Source: Puniceibacterium sp. IMCC21224
Lineage (GTDB): Bacteria > Pseudomonadota > Alphaproteobacteria > Rhodobacterales > Rhodobacteraceae
Length of the DNA: 64,000 nucleotides
Assembly (NCBI RefSeq): GCF_001038505.1
Contig: NZ_LDPY01000004.1
Location: forward strand, 62,001-126,000
Direction of reading: 5' to 3'
Shown: positions 7,788 to 15,904 of the stretch, in pieces
How positions within the stretch are numbered: position 1 is the first letter of the stretch
How the letters are laid out: every line of letters starts with the position of its first letter
Made by a program: the position numbers and the translations under genes
The notes under the pieces: generated by a model
Database searches by the model: none
What the model was told of the DNA's origin: nothing
The model's input: the letters and a program-made list of their open reading frames with translations, nothing else

Positions 7788-8603
7788 ATGCGACTGACAA
7801 CGCTTTTCACCACCACAATCCTTGCCGCCGCCCCGGCATTCGCCGACACCGCAGCCGACCGCCGCGGTGATACCGCGTTCAACGATCCATCTATCGAACA
7901 CGCGCCGCAAGACGGCGTCGTAAAGCTTTACGGCGCGGGTGGTCCGCACACGGCATTCCGCAAGGTCGCAGCCGTCTTTGAAGAGCAGACGGGAACCTCC
8001 GTCGAAGTGATCGCGGGCCCGGAATCGAAATGGACCGCAGACGCCCAGGCCGACGCCGACATTCTTTGGGGCACATCCGAGCAGTCGATGACAGCCTTCC
8101 TGCTGACCTACACGGCCTTCGATCCCGCGAAAGTCGAGCCGATCTACCTGCGGCCGACCGTGATCGCAGTGAAGGCCGGCAACCCGCTGAACATTGATGA
8201 CTTCGATGACCTTCTGGCCGACGGGGTGCGGGTTGTCGTGACCGAGGGCGCAGGGGTCTACAACACCTCCGGCACTGGCACATGGGAAGACGTAGCGGGC
8301 CGTTTGGGGAGCCTCGATGACATCTCCGACCTGCGACGCAATATCGTGGCCTATGCGCTTGGATCGGGTGCCTCCTATGGGGTCATCTCAAACGGTGATG
8401 CCGACGCTTGGATCACCTGGCCCAATTGGCCGATCACAAAGGACGACCTCGACATGGTCGAACTGTCTGCGGATCGTGTGATCTACCGCGACGTGAATGT
8501 CGTGCTTTCGCCCGATGCCGATCCGGAGGCGCAAGCCTTCCTTGACTTCCTCATCACGGATGAAGCGCAGGAACTCATGGCAACCGAAGGCTGGCAGCGA
8601 TAG
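7788..8603 (+). CDS. AcfC-like periplasmic substrate-binding protein
   Basis: 271 residues with a signal peptide (MRLTTLFTTTILAAAPAFADT) and the fold of a type 2 periplasmic binding protein. It matches the AcfC family: KLYGAGGPHTAFRKVAAVFE, ADADILWGTSEQSM, IYLRPTVIAVKAGNP, VVTEGAGVYNTSGTGTWED, DAWITWPNWP and IYRDVNVV. The family is related to sulfate/molybdate-type anion binders; in Vibrio, AcfC is an accessory colonisation factor. AGGAGATACC precedes the ATG. No ABC permease is adjacent, so it may act as an orphan binder or sensor. Position between the sigma pair and the sulfite-oxidising genes suggests a sulfur-oxyanion link, which is inference. Confidence 0.85.
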   Translation: MRLTTLFTTTILAAAPAFADTAADRRGDTAFNDPSIEHAPQDGVVKLYGAGGPHTAFRKVAAVFEEQTGTSVEVIAGPESKWTADAQADADILWGTSEQSMTAFLLTYTAFDPAKVEPIYLRPTVIAVKAGNPLNIDDFDDLLADGVRVVVTEGAGVYNTSGTGTWEDVAGRLGSLDDISDLRRNIVAYALGSGASYGVISNGDADAWITWPNWPITKDDLDMVELSADRVIYRDVNVVLSPDADPEAQAFLDFLITDEAQELMATEGWQR

Positions 8604-8634
8604 TGCGGTTGATCCGACAACTTTCGCAACATGC

Positions 8635-8661
8635 GGAATAAACCAACATGATTGGACGTTT
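8635..8661 (+). promoter_or_regulatory. ECF sigma promoter without a downstream gene
   Basis: GGAAT (8635-8639), 17 bp, CGTT (8657-8660). It matches the promoters at 6355 and 9404. The predicted transcript would start at the base of the hairpin at 8665-8697, and no convincing reading frame follows for more than 800 bp. Confidence 0.6.
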
Positions 8662-8664
8662 TGT

Positions 8665-8697
8665 CTTTAGGCCCCGCTGCTTAGCCGGGGCCTAAAG
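8665..8697 (+). terminator. Strong hairpin after the AcfC-like gene
   Basis: A perfect 12-bp stem (CTTTAGGCCCCG at 8665-8676 and its complement at 8686-8697) around a short loop, 60 bp after the stop at 8603. There is no T-run behind it, so it may terminate weakly, or serve as the 5' structure of a transcript from the promoter just upstream. Confidence 0.6.
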
Positions 8698-9403
8698 GAC
8701 TTTCGGAACATGAGTTGCTTGATGACACAGCCCTGATTGCCCGGTGACGCCGAACGGACTTCAGTCCTCCCCGCAAGGCCGAACACCGGTTCACGGTCTG
8801 CGCCCTGTTCCTGACCCGGAAGTTTTATTTTCGTGAGCTTTTCGCCATCGGAGCGGCGACCGTCTGAGCTGTCGCAGCGGCGTGTTTCTCAGATATAGAA
8901 ATAGGACGGTACCAGCGTCGAAGTCGCTGCTGCCGTGGTTCAGCTATCTGGAAGTCGCGCGATGGCGGGCATCTATTTCCGGACAAACCGCGTTGCCGTG
9001 CGGTTTCTCAATTACGTGGCGCCGACTGCGCTGACACGGCACCTGACCGCATCCATCGATCTTGATCCGTCGCAACGTTCTGACCCTGCCCCTCGGTTGA
9101 ATACAACATACGGGTCTTCCCAGGGACTTTCGGCGGTGGTTATTCTTGTATTGCGCGACGGCTCCTACGCTTTTCCATCCGACAACCCTGCCGGTTATAG
9201 CTCTGATCTGTTGGCGCAGCCTCCGGGAGCCGTGCGCCCCCCATATCCAACTGACTGAGCATCGGAACTGCACGACCCCAATTACCAAAATGGGTTATCC
9301 GGCAAGCAGAGCGACCGCACAAGCGGGCACCGTCCTTTGGCCAGCCGACCCGGCCACGTGCATCCACTTATTTGGAGCTTCGCGAATATTTTTTCGTTCC
9401 GCG
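8698..9403. other. Long intergenic stretch without a supported gene
   Basis: About 700 bp with no frame that I can support. The open frames 8935-9258 (plus) and 8944-9288 (minus) overlap in antisense and show no domain. Short dyads such as GGACT-TC-AGTCC (near 8757) followed by TCCTCCCC are present. With an ECF-type promoter at the left edge this is a candidate small-RNA region. Confidence 0.45.
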
Positions 9404-9430
9404 GGAATAAAATGCACCCTCAACACGTTA
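9404..9430 (+). promoter_or_regulatory. ECF sigma promoter for the sulfite dehydrogenase operon
   Basis: GGAAT (9404-9408), 17 bp, CGTTA (9426-9430), leaving a leader of about 55 bases before ATG 9493. Both boxes equal those of the promoter before the first sigma gene. Confidence 0.75.
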
Positions 9431-9492
9431 GTTACGCATGGAGCTGCTGCATACCGTGGAGTGCAAATGCTTCGAACCACGGGAGGAAAGAC

Positions 9493-10677
9493 ATGAAAAT
9501 CATAGAAAAAGTAAAGCGTCGGCATTTCCTGATAGGATCAGCGGGCACGATGGTGGCTGCTGCAGTCGGGGCACCGGGGATGGCGCAATCAGACGGGGAG
9601 CCGTTGCCAGATTACGTCGCATGGAAAGACGCCGAGGACATGATCGTCCATTCCAAGCAGACGCTTGAGACGAAGCGCGCCGCGCAAGGTTCGGAGCTGA
9701 TCACGCCCAGTACCGAGCTTTACATACGCAATAACCTGCCCGCCCCACCCGACGAGATCGTCGCAGATCGCGATGCCTGGGAGGTCGAGATCGACGGGGT
9801 CGCGAACCCGGGTAAGATGACTGTGGGCGAGATGAAGACGCTCGCGGTCGAAACCGTGGTTTGTGTGCTGCAATGCTCGGGCAACGGGCGCGCTTTTTTC
9901 GATCATGAAACCAGCGGCTCGCAGTGGTCGGTTGGTGCTGCGGGCAACGTGGTGTGGACCGGCGTGCCGGTGCGCGCCGTGATTGACGCGATGGGCGGCG
10001 CGAATGCGGGCGCCGTGTTCCTGACCGGTACAGGTGGCGAAGAGATCCCCGAAGGTCTTCCACCCGAGACGATCCAGGTCGAACGGTCGGTTCCAAAGGT
10101 CGCGATGGATCAGGCTATCCTGGCGTGGGAGATGAACGGTGAGCCTTTGCCACTCGCCCATGGAGGCCCCCTGCGGCTGGTGATTCCGGGGTATTATGGC
10201 GTGAACAACGTCAAGTATCTCAAACGTCTGGCAATGACGGCCGAGGAATCGCCCAATAAAATCCAGCAAACCGGCTATCGCGTGCGCTCCGTGGGGGTAA
10301 AGGGCGATCCCTCTCAGCCGTCGATGTACGAGATGGCCGTCAAATCCTGGATCACCGGCCCTCTGATGGATGCGGCGACCGGCAAGGTGCAGGTCCACGG
10401 CGTCGCCATGGGCGGTGTCAGCGGTCTGGACAAGATCGAGGTGTCCACCGACGGGGGGCAAAACTGGGCAGAAGCGCAGTTCCTTGGCCCGGACCTTGGC
10501 CCCTATGCATGGCGGCCATTCGTGCTGATCACGGAGCTGTCCGAAGGCACACATATGCTGGCGAGCCGTGCCACCAACGAAGCAGGCGATACCCAACCCG
10601 AGATTTTTCCGCCCAACGAACGGGGTTATGGCAATAACGGCTGGCGCGCCCATGCCGTCGACGTGACCGTCAGCTGA
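9493..10677 (+). CDS. Sulfite-oxidase-family molybdoenzyme (SorA-like)
   Basis: 394 residues, exported by Tat (KVKRRHFLIGSAGTMVAAAVG). It contains the molybdopterin domain with VVCVLQCSGNGRAFF, where Cys128 is the expected Mo ligand, then FLTGTGGEEIP, HGGPLRLVIPGYYGVNNVKYL, and a C-terminal dimerisation domain (VHGVAMGGVSGLDKIEVSTDGGQ..W). This is the layout of periplasmic sulfite:cytochrome c oxidoreductase catalytic subunits. GGGAGG stands seven bases before ATG 9493; longer in-frame starts lack this. The following dihaem cytochrome is the likely electron acceptor. Sulfite is the probable substrate; related enzymes of this family can act on other compounds. Confidence 0.87.
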   Translation: MKIIEKVKRRHFLIGSAGTMVAAAVGAPGMAQSDGEPLPDYVAWKDAEDMIVHSKQTLETKRAAQGSELITPSTELYIRNNLPAPPDEIVADRDAWEVEIDGVANPGKMTVGEMKTLAVETVVCVLQCSGNGRAFFDHETSGSQWSVGAAGNVVWTGVPVRAVIDAMGGANAGAVFLTGTGGEEIPEGLPPETIQVERSVPKVAMDQAILAWEMNGEPLPLAHGGPLRLVIPGYYGVNNVKYLKRLAMTAEESPNKIQQTGYRVRSVGVKGDPSQPSMYEMAVKSWITGPLMDAATGKVQVHGVAMGGVSGLDKIEVSTDGGQNWAEAQFLGPDLGPYAWRPFVLITELSEGTHMLASRATNEAGDTQPEIFPPNERGYGNNGWRAHAVDVTVS

Positions 10678-10739
10678 GCTGACTGACCGGCGGCATCCTC
10701 TGCCACCGGTTTGACAACAAAAAAACCGGAGACATGAAC

Positions 10740-11483
10740 ATGACCACCCGAACGACGCCACGACTCGGCGGCGCAGTTTTTCTTGCCTTGATGGCCGGTG
10801 CTGCGAGCGCCGAGGCTGATCTGGATGCGGGCCGTAAGATATTCACTGAAACCGCGCAACCCGCCTGCGCCCTTTGCCACGCGCTGAAAGATGTGGGTTC
10901 GGAGGCCGAGATCGGCCCCAACCTTGATGAATTCAAACCGACAGTCGATCAGGTGCGCGCAGCCGTGACCAGTGGAATCGGAGTCATGCCAGCCTTTTCG
11001 GAAACGCTGACCAAGGAAGAAATCGAAACGGTTTCGAAATACGTGGCCCAGGTCACGGGAGGGTCGGAGACTGCAACCGGCACAGATGCCGCTACTGAAG
11101 CGACAGATTCCGCAGATGCGGAGGAGGTTGAAACTCCCGGCGCTGAGATCCTTGCGCAGGGCGACCCGGCTGCCGGCGAAAAGACGTTCAGGAAATGCAA
11201 GGCTTGCCATACGGTAGACGAAGGTGGGTCCAATCGTGTCGGTCCCAACCTTTATGGTATCGTCGGGGCACCCGTGGCAACGGTCGACGGCTTTCGCTAT
11301 TCCGACGCGCTGGTTGAATACGGGGGCGATTGGACACCTGATCGGCTTGCCGCGTTTCTTGCAAATCCCCGGAAAGAAGTGCGTGGCACCAAGATGGGGT
11401 TCAGTGGCCTGCGCAAGGCGCAGGATCAGGCCGATGTCATTGCCTATCTTGACAGCTTGACGGACACCGCAAAAACCAACTGA
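10740..11483 (+). CDS. Dihaem c-type cytochrome, electron acceptor of the SorA-like enzyme
   Basis: 247 residues with a signal peptide (LGGAVFLALMAGAASAEA) and two haem-binding motifs: CALCH near residue 45 and CKACH near residue 150. The first domain is small (DAGRKIFTETAQPACALCH..MPAFSETLTKEE); the second is a cytochrome c2-type domain (GEKTFRKCKACHTVDEGGSNRVGPNLYGIVG ... TKMGFSGLRK). A Thr/Ala/Glu-rich linker joins them. Start 10740 is chosen over 10734 because GGAG then sits eight instead of two bases away. The tandem with the molybdoenzyme mirrors SorAB/SorTU systems passing electrons from sulfite to the respiratory chain. Confidence 0.87.
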   Translation: MTTRTTPRLGGAVFLALMAGAASAEADLDAGRKIFTETAQPACALCHALKDVGSEAEIGPNLDEFKPTVDQVRAAVTSGIGVMPAFSETLTKEEIETVSKYVAQVTGGSETATGTDAATEATDSADAEEVETPGAEILAQGDPAAGEKTFRKCKACHTVDEGGSNRVGPNLYGIVGAPVATVDGFRYSDALVEYGGDWTPDRLAAFLANPRKEVRGTKMGFSGLRKAQDQADVIAYLDSLTDTAKTN

Positions 11484-11484
11484 C

Positions 11485-12225
11485 CTAGCCGACGCAGGAC
11501 CGTGCCGTCCGGGTTGCCTCCGAAAGCGACGCCATCACGCTTTCGGAAACACGTTCGCGGGTTTCAAGCATCAGATAACTGGCGATGGCATCGAACCGCG
11601 TGCGGTCCATCCCTGTCGCGACAACTATATGACGAAGGTGATCCCCGGACAGCCAGGTTGCGATCTGCTGACCGGGTGTGTCGTTGCCCTCTGGGGAAAC
11701 GAACGCGCCGCGAAAATAGGTCAACCTGCATCCATTCTGACCCGCGTAATGCATGACTTCGCCGTTGTCCGATGTGCGGAAGGCAACAGCCGTCAGGTTT
11801 GCGACGGACAGGTCGGGTACGCCCACCGCACCGCCTGTCGCGGCGGGCCGCAGATCGGCGGTTTCGACGTCATACATCTCAGCGGCCAGTTCAGCGTGAA
11901 TGTCAAAAGCTGTCGGGGTGGCAACAAAAGCGGGTCCGAATACCACAGCCAAGGCAATTCCCGCAGCGACAGCACCGCCCGCCAGCCAGCGCCGGGGGTG
12001 CCAGCTACTATTTGCGGCACTAGTTTCCGGCATAGATTCCGAATGCACGAGGTCCGGTCGCAAGGCCGCCAAGCTGACGGACACGTTCCGCACGTCCTCA
12101 AGCGCTGCGGCAAGCGCGGGCTCGGATGCAGGCCGCCCCTCGAATGCGCGCATGTCGGCCGCGCACAACTCACCATCGTGGTAAGCGTTGACCTGTTCCC
12201 AGTCCTTGTCGTTCAGTTCATTCAT
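11485..12225 (-). CDS. Membrane anti-sigma factor (second pair)
   Basis: 246 residues. The N-terminal part (DWEQVNAYHDGELCAADMRAFE) is a typical anti-sigma start with a His/Cys pair but no full zinc motif. One membrane helix (RRWLAGGAVAAGIALAVVFGPAFV) is followed by a periplasmic domain with VANLTAVAF, GCRLTYFRGAF and IATWLSGDH, resembling the domain of the first anti-sigma factor. Its ATG overlaps the stop of the second sigma gene (12222-12225). The gene ends three bases from the cytochrome gene, convergently, with no terminator visible between them. Confidence 0.85.
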   Translation of the reverse strand: MNELNDKDWEQVNAYHDGELCAADMRAFEGRPASEPALAAALEDVRNVSVSLAALRPDLVHSESMPETSAANSSWHPRRWLAGGAVAAGIALAVVFGPAFVATPTAFDIHAELAAEMYDVETADLRPAATGGAVGVPDLSVANLTAVAFRTSDNGEVMHYAGQNGCRLTYFRGAFVSPEGNDTPGQQIATWLSGDHLRHIVVATGMDRTRFDAIASYLMLETRERVSESVMASLSEATRTARSCVG

Positions 12226-12725
12226 GTCTTCCGCGTCACTTCCTGCTTTGCCGTTTCGGCCCCATCGACGATTTCCAGCAACGCCTTGCGGGCACGGCTG
12301 ATCCGGCTCATCACCGTTCCGTTCGGCACATCCATCACTTTCGCCGCCTCGGCGTACTTCAACCCCATGATATCAACGAGGCACAGAACCTCGCGGGTCT
12401 CGGGCGGCAGTTTCTTAAAGGCCAGCCGGATCAACACATCCCGCGCGGTGTCCGACGCACCCGCTTCATTGGATAGACGTTTTTCGGCCGCGAAATATTC
12501 CCGACGCACGCGCCTTTTTCTCAGCTCATCGTAATGCAGGTTGCGAATGACACGGAACATCCAGGGCCGTAGTTCCCCGATCGGGTCTGGCCTCCCACCT
12601 GATCGCAGCCCCCGTTCCACAGCATCCTGAACAAGATCTTCAGCCTCGTCGCGGGAATGGCAAATGGCTATCGCATAGGCCCGAAGTTCAGGCAATAGGA
12701 TTTCAATGGAGGTCAGCTGCGCCAT
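12222..12725 (-). CDS. ECF RNA polymerase sigma factor (second pair)
   Basis: 167 residues with region 2 (LRAYAIAICHSRDEAEDLVQ, LRPWMFRVIRNLHYDELRK) and region 4 (KLPPETREVLCLVDIMGLKYAEAAKV, then VPNGTVMSRISRARKALLE). The ATG at 12725 (MAQLTSIEILLPELR) gives a family-typical length, but no good ribosome binding site is seen; a frame extension to ATG 12809 is possible and would place the start inside the operator at 12805-12834. It shares the flank of the sulfite module with the first sigma pair, facing it. I found no GGAA-N17-CGTT box before this gene, so it appears not to be read by the same sigma factor. Confidence 0.88.
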   Translation of the reverse strand: MAQLTSIEILLPELRAYAIAICHSRDEAEDLVQDAVERGLRSGGRPDPIGELRPWMFRVIRNLHYDELRKRRVRREYFAAEKRLSNEAGASDTARDVLIRLAFKKLPPETREVLCLVDIMGLKYAEAAKVMDVPNGTVMSRISRARKALLEIVDGAETAKQEVTRKT

Positions 12726-12804
12726 GACGAACCGTACCGCGTTTGCAGGTGGGGTCAAAGCAAACAAGGAGCGCTGGAAAAGTCCGGTCAGAGCTTGAAA
12801 TAAA

Positions 12805-12834
12805 TTCATACCGTCGCATATGCGAATGTATGAA
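12805..12834. promoter_or_regulatory. 30-bp palindromic operator between sigma and BigR-like genes
   Basis: Arms TTCATAC and GTATGAA enclose the core TCGCATATGCGA; only two base pairs break the symmetry over 30 bp. It lies in the divergent region of the second sigma gene and the ArsR-type repressor, ending 10 bp before the repressor's ATG. It is the likely binding site of that repressor and could control both directions. Confidence 0.72.
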
Positions 12835-12844
12835 GGTAAAGCAG

Positions 12845-13153
12845 ATGCAAGAAAACGCGGACAAGGCTGAGGCGCTGCTCAAGGCGATGGCCAGCCGGAA
12901 TCGCCTGATGATCTTGTGTACGCTTGTCGAAGGCGAAAGGTCGGTCGGCGCACTCGCAAAGGCCCTTGGGGTGCGCGAAAGCGTGATTTCCCAGCATCTC
13001 GGGCTTTTGCGCCGCGACGGGTTGGTGCAAGGGCGGCGGGATGGGCAGACGATCCACTATGCGCTTGCGGGCGAAAACGCAAAGCGTCTGCTGACCACCC
13101 TTTACCAAATTTTCTGCACCGACGACGCGGACGCCCCGGAACCCGATGACTGA
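12845..13153 (+). CDS. ArsR-family persulfide/sulfide sensor repressor, BigR/SqrR-like
   Basis: A 102-residue winged-helix repressor (NRLMILCTLVEGERSVGALAKALGVRESVISQHLGLLRRDGLV). Cys25 (LMILC) and Cys91 (YQIFC) are 66 residues apart, exactly the spacing of the redox pair Cys41/Cys107 in SqrR; in that family the pair forms a polysulfide bridge on exposure to sulfide and releases DNA. ATG 12845 is preferred since AAGG lies seven bases upstream and earlier starts overlap the operator. It is followed by a persulfide-dioxygenase-like gene, the usual partner, here broken by an IS21 element. Confidence 0.87.
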   Translation: MQENADKAEALLKAMASRNRLMILCTLVEGERSVGALAKALGVRESVISQHLGLLRRDGLVQGRRDGQTIHYALAGENAKRLLTTLYQIFCTDDADAPEPDD

Positions 13154-13195
13154 CAGACGCGCCCCCATCTGACACCCCAACCAAAACGAGGCATT

Positions 13196-13509
13196 ATGAC
13201 GATCACACGCCACAGCCCGTCCAACGGCCCTACCTCTCCGGATGTCTGGGGGCTTTATGAAGAGGAAACGGGATCCATCCAGTATGTCGCTGCCTGCCCC
13301 GCGACCGGGCAGGCCGCGCTGATCGACGTGGTTCTGGACTTTGATCCGAAGGCCGCATCCACTTCGACAGACAGCGCAAAGGCTGTACTGGATCTGGTCA
13401 ATCGTGAGGGGCTGGAGGTGGCGATGATCCTCGACACCCACCCCCATGCCGACCACATGACCGCCGCCGCGTGGTTGAAGGAGGAGACCGGCGCGCCGAC
13501 GGCGATCGG
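13196..13509 (+). pseudogene. Persulfide-dioxygenase-like MBL protein (Blh type), truncated by IS21
   Basis: The first ~105 codons of a metallo-beta-lactamase-fold protein resembling Blh of bigR operons: DVWGLYEEETGSIQYVAACP, ALIDVVLDFDPKAA, then the metal motif ILDTHPHADHMTA and EETGAPTAIG. Homology stops at 13509, where the IS21 left end begins; the frame continues 15 codons into the element and stops at 13555. Full-length relatives are well over twice this size, so the enzyme is lost. The remainder is not on the far side of IS21. Confidence 0.85.
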
Positions 13510-13655
13510 TGTCAACGGCGGAGACAAAACCGGCCACGTGGCGGCGCAAAAGTAGGCCAATGGCGGGGCACCAAGCGCCATGGCGCGTGCGCTCTCCAGA
13601 TAGCCGGCGCGTGCCATGGCGCATTGGCCCGGAGGGCCAGTTCTGCAAGGTGTGA

Positions 13656-14420
13656 TCAGGTGGCGGCTTGGGCCTTTCGGGCGCGGCTTTGGCTGAGGCG
13701 ATAGCTTTCGCCGTTCATCTCGAGAATGTTGACGTGGTGTGTCAGCCTGTCGAGAAGGGCGCCGGTCAGGCGCTCGGTGCCGAAGGTTTCGGTCCATTCG
13801 TCGAAGGGCAGGTTGCTGGTGATCAGCGTGGAGCCGCGCTCATAGCGCTGCGAGATCAGTTCGAACAAGAGCTCGGCGCCGGTCTTGGAGAGCGGCACGA
13901 AGCCCAGTTCGTCGATGATGAGCAATTTTACGGCAGCCAGCTGCTTTTGCAGCCGTAGCAGCCGACGTTCGTCGCGGGCTTCCATCAACTCGTTGACCAG
14001 CGCGGCGGCGGTGATAAAGCTGACAGGCAGCCCCTTCTGGCAGGCGGCCAGCCCCAGCCCGAGGGCAACATGGGTCTTGCCGGTTCCACTGGGCCCCAAG
14101 GCGATGACGTTCTCGCGTCGGTCGATCCATTCGCAGCGGGCGAGTTCCAGCACCTGCATCTTGTTGAGCTTCGGGATCGCCTTGAAGTCGAAGCTGTCCA
14201 AGCTCTTGGTTGCCGGGAACTTCGCGGCCTTGATACGCCGCTCGATCATCCGCCGCTCGCGGTCGATCAATTCCAGCTCGACCAGACGCGCCAGGAACTG
14301 GACATGATCCAGCCCCTCGGCGGCGCATTGGCGGGCGAGTTTGTCATATTCCCGCAGGAAAGTCGGCAGCTTCAGCGTCTTCAGATGATCCGCAAGCAGG
14401 ATCTTCGGGGGCACGGTCAT
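13656..14420 (-). CDS. istB: IS21 transposition helper ATPase
   Basis: 254 residues of the IstB/DnaC-like AAA+ family: Walker A GPSGTGKTH, Walker B LLIIDELGF and the C-terminal RYERGSTLITSNLPF. It assists IstA in target-site choice. The ATG overlaps the istA stop by four bases (14417-14420). All motifs are intact. Confidence 0.95.
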   Translation of the reverse strand: MTVPPKILLADHLKTLKLPTFLREYDKLARQCAAEGLDHVQFLARLVELELIDRERRMIERRIKAAKFPATKSLDSFDFKAIPKLNKMQVLELARCEWIDRRENVIALGPSGTGKTHVALGLGLAACQKGLPVSFITAAALVNELMEARDERRLLRLQKQLAAVKLLIIDELGFVPLSKTGAELLFELISQRYERGSTLITSNLPFDEWTETFGTERLTGALLDRLTHHVNILEMNGESYRLSQSRARKAQAAT

Positions 14421-15904
14421 GCTGCATCCTCTGACATCAGGGACATATAGCTGGCCGCGGATGTGGTCTCGACGTTCGCCCGCGGCAGGTATGGGTAAAC
14501 ATCGAGATCCAACTTCGGCGGCCGTTTCTCGACGTGGCAGAGGACAAGGTGCTTGACGGCATCAAAGCCGACCGCGCCCAGTTGCAGAGCCTTCTTCACG
14601 GCGGCATGCAGATCGTCGATGTCGAAGGTCTCGAGCAGGCGCAGCACCTGCACATATTCCCGGCGTCCGGCTTTGATCATGCGCGCTTCCATCAAGCGGC
14701 GCAGGGTCGCGAACTCCGACGGCAGGTCCCATTCTGCCAAGGGAGCCGCCTGGTCGAGAGCGTTGATCTTCTGCTCGATCAGCGGAAGGTAATGCCGCGG
14801 ATCGAAGACCATGTCCTCGCGGTCGTAGCAGCGCGGATGACGTGCGATGACCTCGCCGCCGCAGCCGATCACGACCACGTCGACATAGCCCCTGATCCAG
14901 ACGTCACGATGGCCGTAGGCAACCGGGACCGAGTAATCATTGGTTTTGTAGCGCACCAACGCCTGCGAACTGACCCGTCCGGTTGTCTGATCGCAGGCAT
15001 CGAACGGCGCCACAGGCAGGTCGGACATCGCGGCCAGATCCCGCTCGAGGCGTTGGCCAATCGTCTCGGACTGACCTCGCAAGACATCCGCCTGACGTTT
15101 GAGACACTGTGTCTCCAGGTAATCGTTGAACGCGTCCCAGGTCGCGAACCGCGGGATTGGCACCATGAAGTTGCGGCGCGAGTAACCGACCAGGCCTTCC
15201 GCATTGCCCTTGTCATTTCCCTTGCCGGGTCGCCCGTAGCGGTCACGGAACAGGTAATGTGACAGGAACCCGCTGAACAGCGTAGCCCTCTGACGTGACC
15301 CGTCCGGCAGGATCTTCGCAACCAAACAGCGGTCGTTGTCGTAGAGCACCGACACCGGCACCTTGCCGAAGAACGCGAAGGCGTGGACGTGGCCATCAAC
15401 CCAGGCTTCGGCAGTGGCCGCCGGATAGGCACGGACATAGCAGGCGTCGCTGTGCGGCAGATCCATGACAAAGAAATGCGCCTTCTGCTCGATGCCGCAG
15501 ATGACGACCACCGCCTCGCCAAAGTCGGCCTGGGCATGACCGGGCGGATGCGCCAGCGGCACGAACATCTCGCGGCCGCGCCGTTCGCGCTGTCGCATGT
15601 AATCCTTCACGATCGTGTAGCCCCCGGTGAAGGCATGCTCGTCGCGGAGCCGCTCGAACACCCGCTTCGCCGTGTGCCGCTGCTTGCGAGGGACCTCCCG
15701 ATCGCCGTCCAGCCAACCGTCGATGATCCCGGTGAAGGCATCCAGCTTCGGTCGCTTGACCGGCGCCTTCCGCCGATATCCAGGTGGAACCGAAAACGCC
15801 ATCATCTTGGCTACGCTATCGCGCGAGATGTTGAAATGCCGCGCCGCCTCACGCTGGCTCATGCCCTCAGCACAGGCCAGCCGAACCTTCCGATACAAAT
15901 CCAC
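14417..15904 (-). CDS. istA: IS21 transposase
   Basis: 495 residues. An N-terminal helix-turn-helix (MSQREAARHFNISRDSVAKM) is followed by a DDE/RNase H catalytic domain with Asp in HAQADFGEA, Asp in SVLYDNDR and Glu in NDKGNAEGLVGYSRRN. C-terminal part contains the beta-barrel region KTNDYSVPVAYGHRDVWIRGY typical of IstA. Complete, so the element may be active. Confidence 0.95.
   Translation of the reverse strand: MDLYRKVRLACAEGMSQREAARHFNISRDSVAKMMAFSVPPGYRRKAPVKRPKLDAFTGIIDGWLDGDREVPRKQRHTAKRVFERLRDEHAFTGGYTIVKDYMRQRERRGREMFVPLAHPPGHAQADFGEAVVVICGIEQKAHFFVMDLPHSDACYVRAYPAATAEAWVDGHVHAFAFFGKVPVSVLYDNDRCLVAKILPDGSRQRATLFSGFLSHYLFRDRYGRPGKGNDKGNAEGLVGYSRRNFMVPIPRFATWDAFNDYLETQCLKRQADVLRGQSETIGQRLERDLAAMSDLPVAPFDACDQTTGRVSSQALVRYKTNDYSVPVAYGHRDVWIRGYVDVVVIGCGGEVIARHPRCYDREDMVFDPRHYLPLIEQKINALDQAAPLAEWDLPSEFATLRRLMEARMIKAGRREYVQVLRLLETFDIDDLHAAVKKALQLGAVGFDAVKHLVLCHVEKRPPKLDLDVYPYLPRANVETTSAASYMSLMSEDAA

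Noticed and set aside
8935..9258. 107-codon open frame in the long gap before the sulfite dehydrogenase gene
   Set aside because: No domain, no ribosome binding site, an overlapping antisense frame of similar size, and its end lies just before a well-defined promoter. Not supported as a gene.
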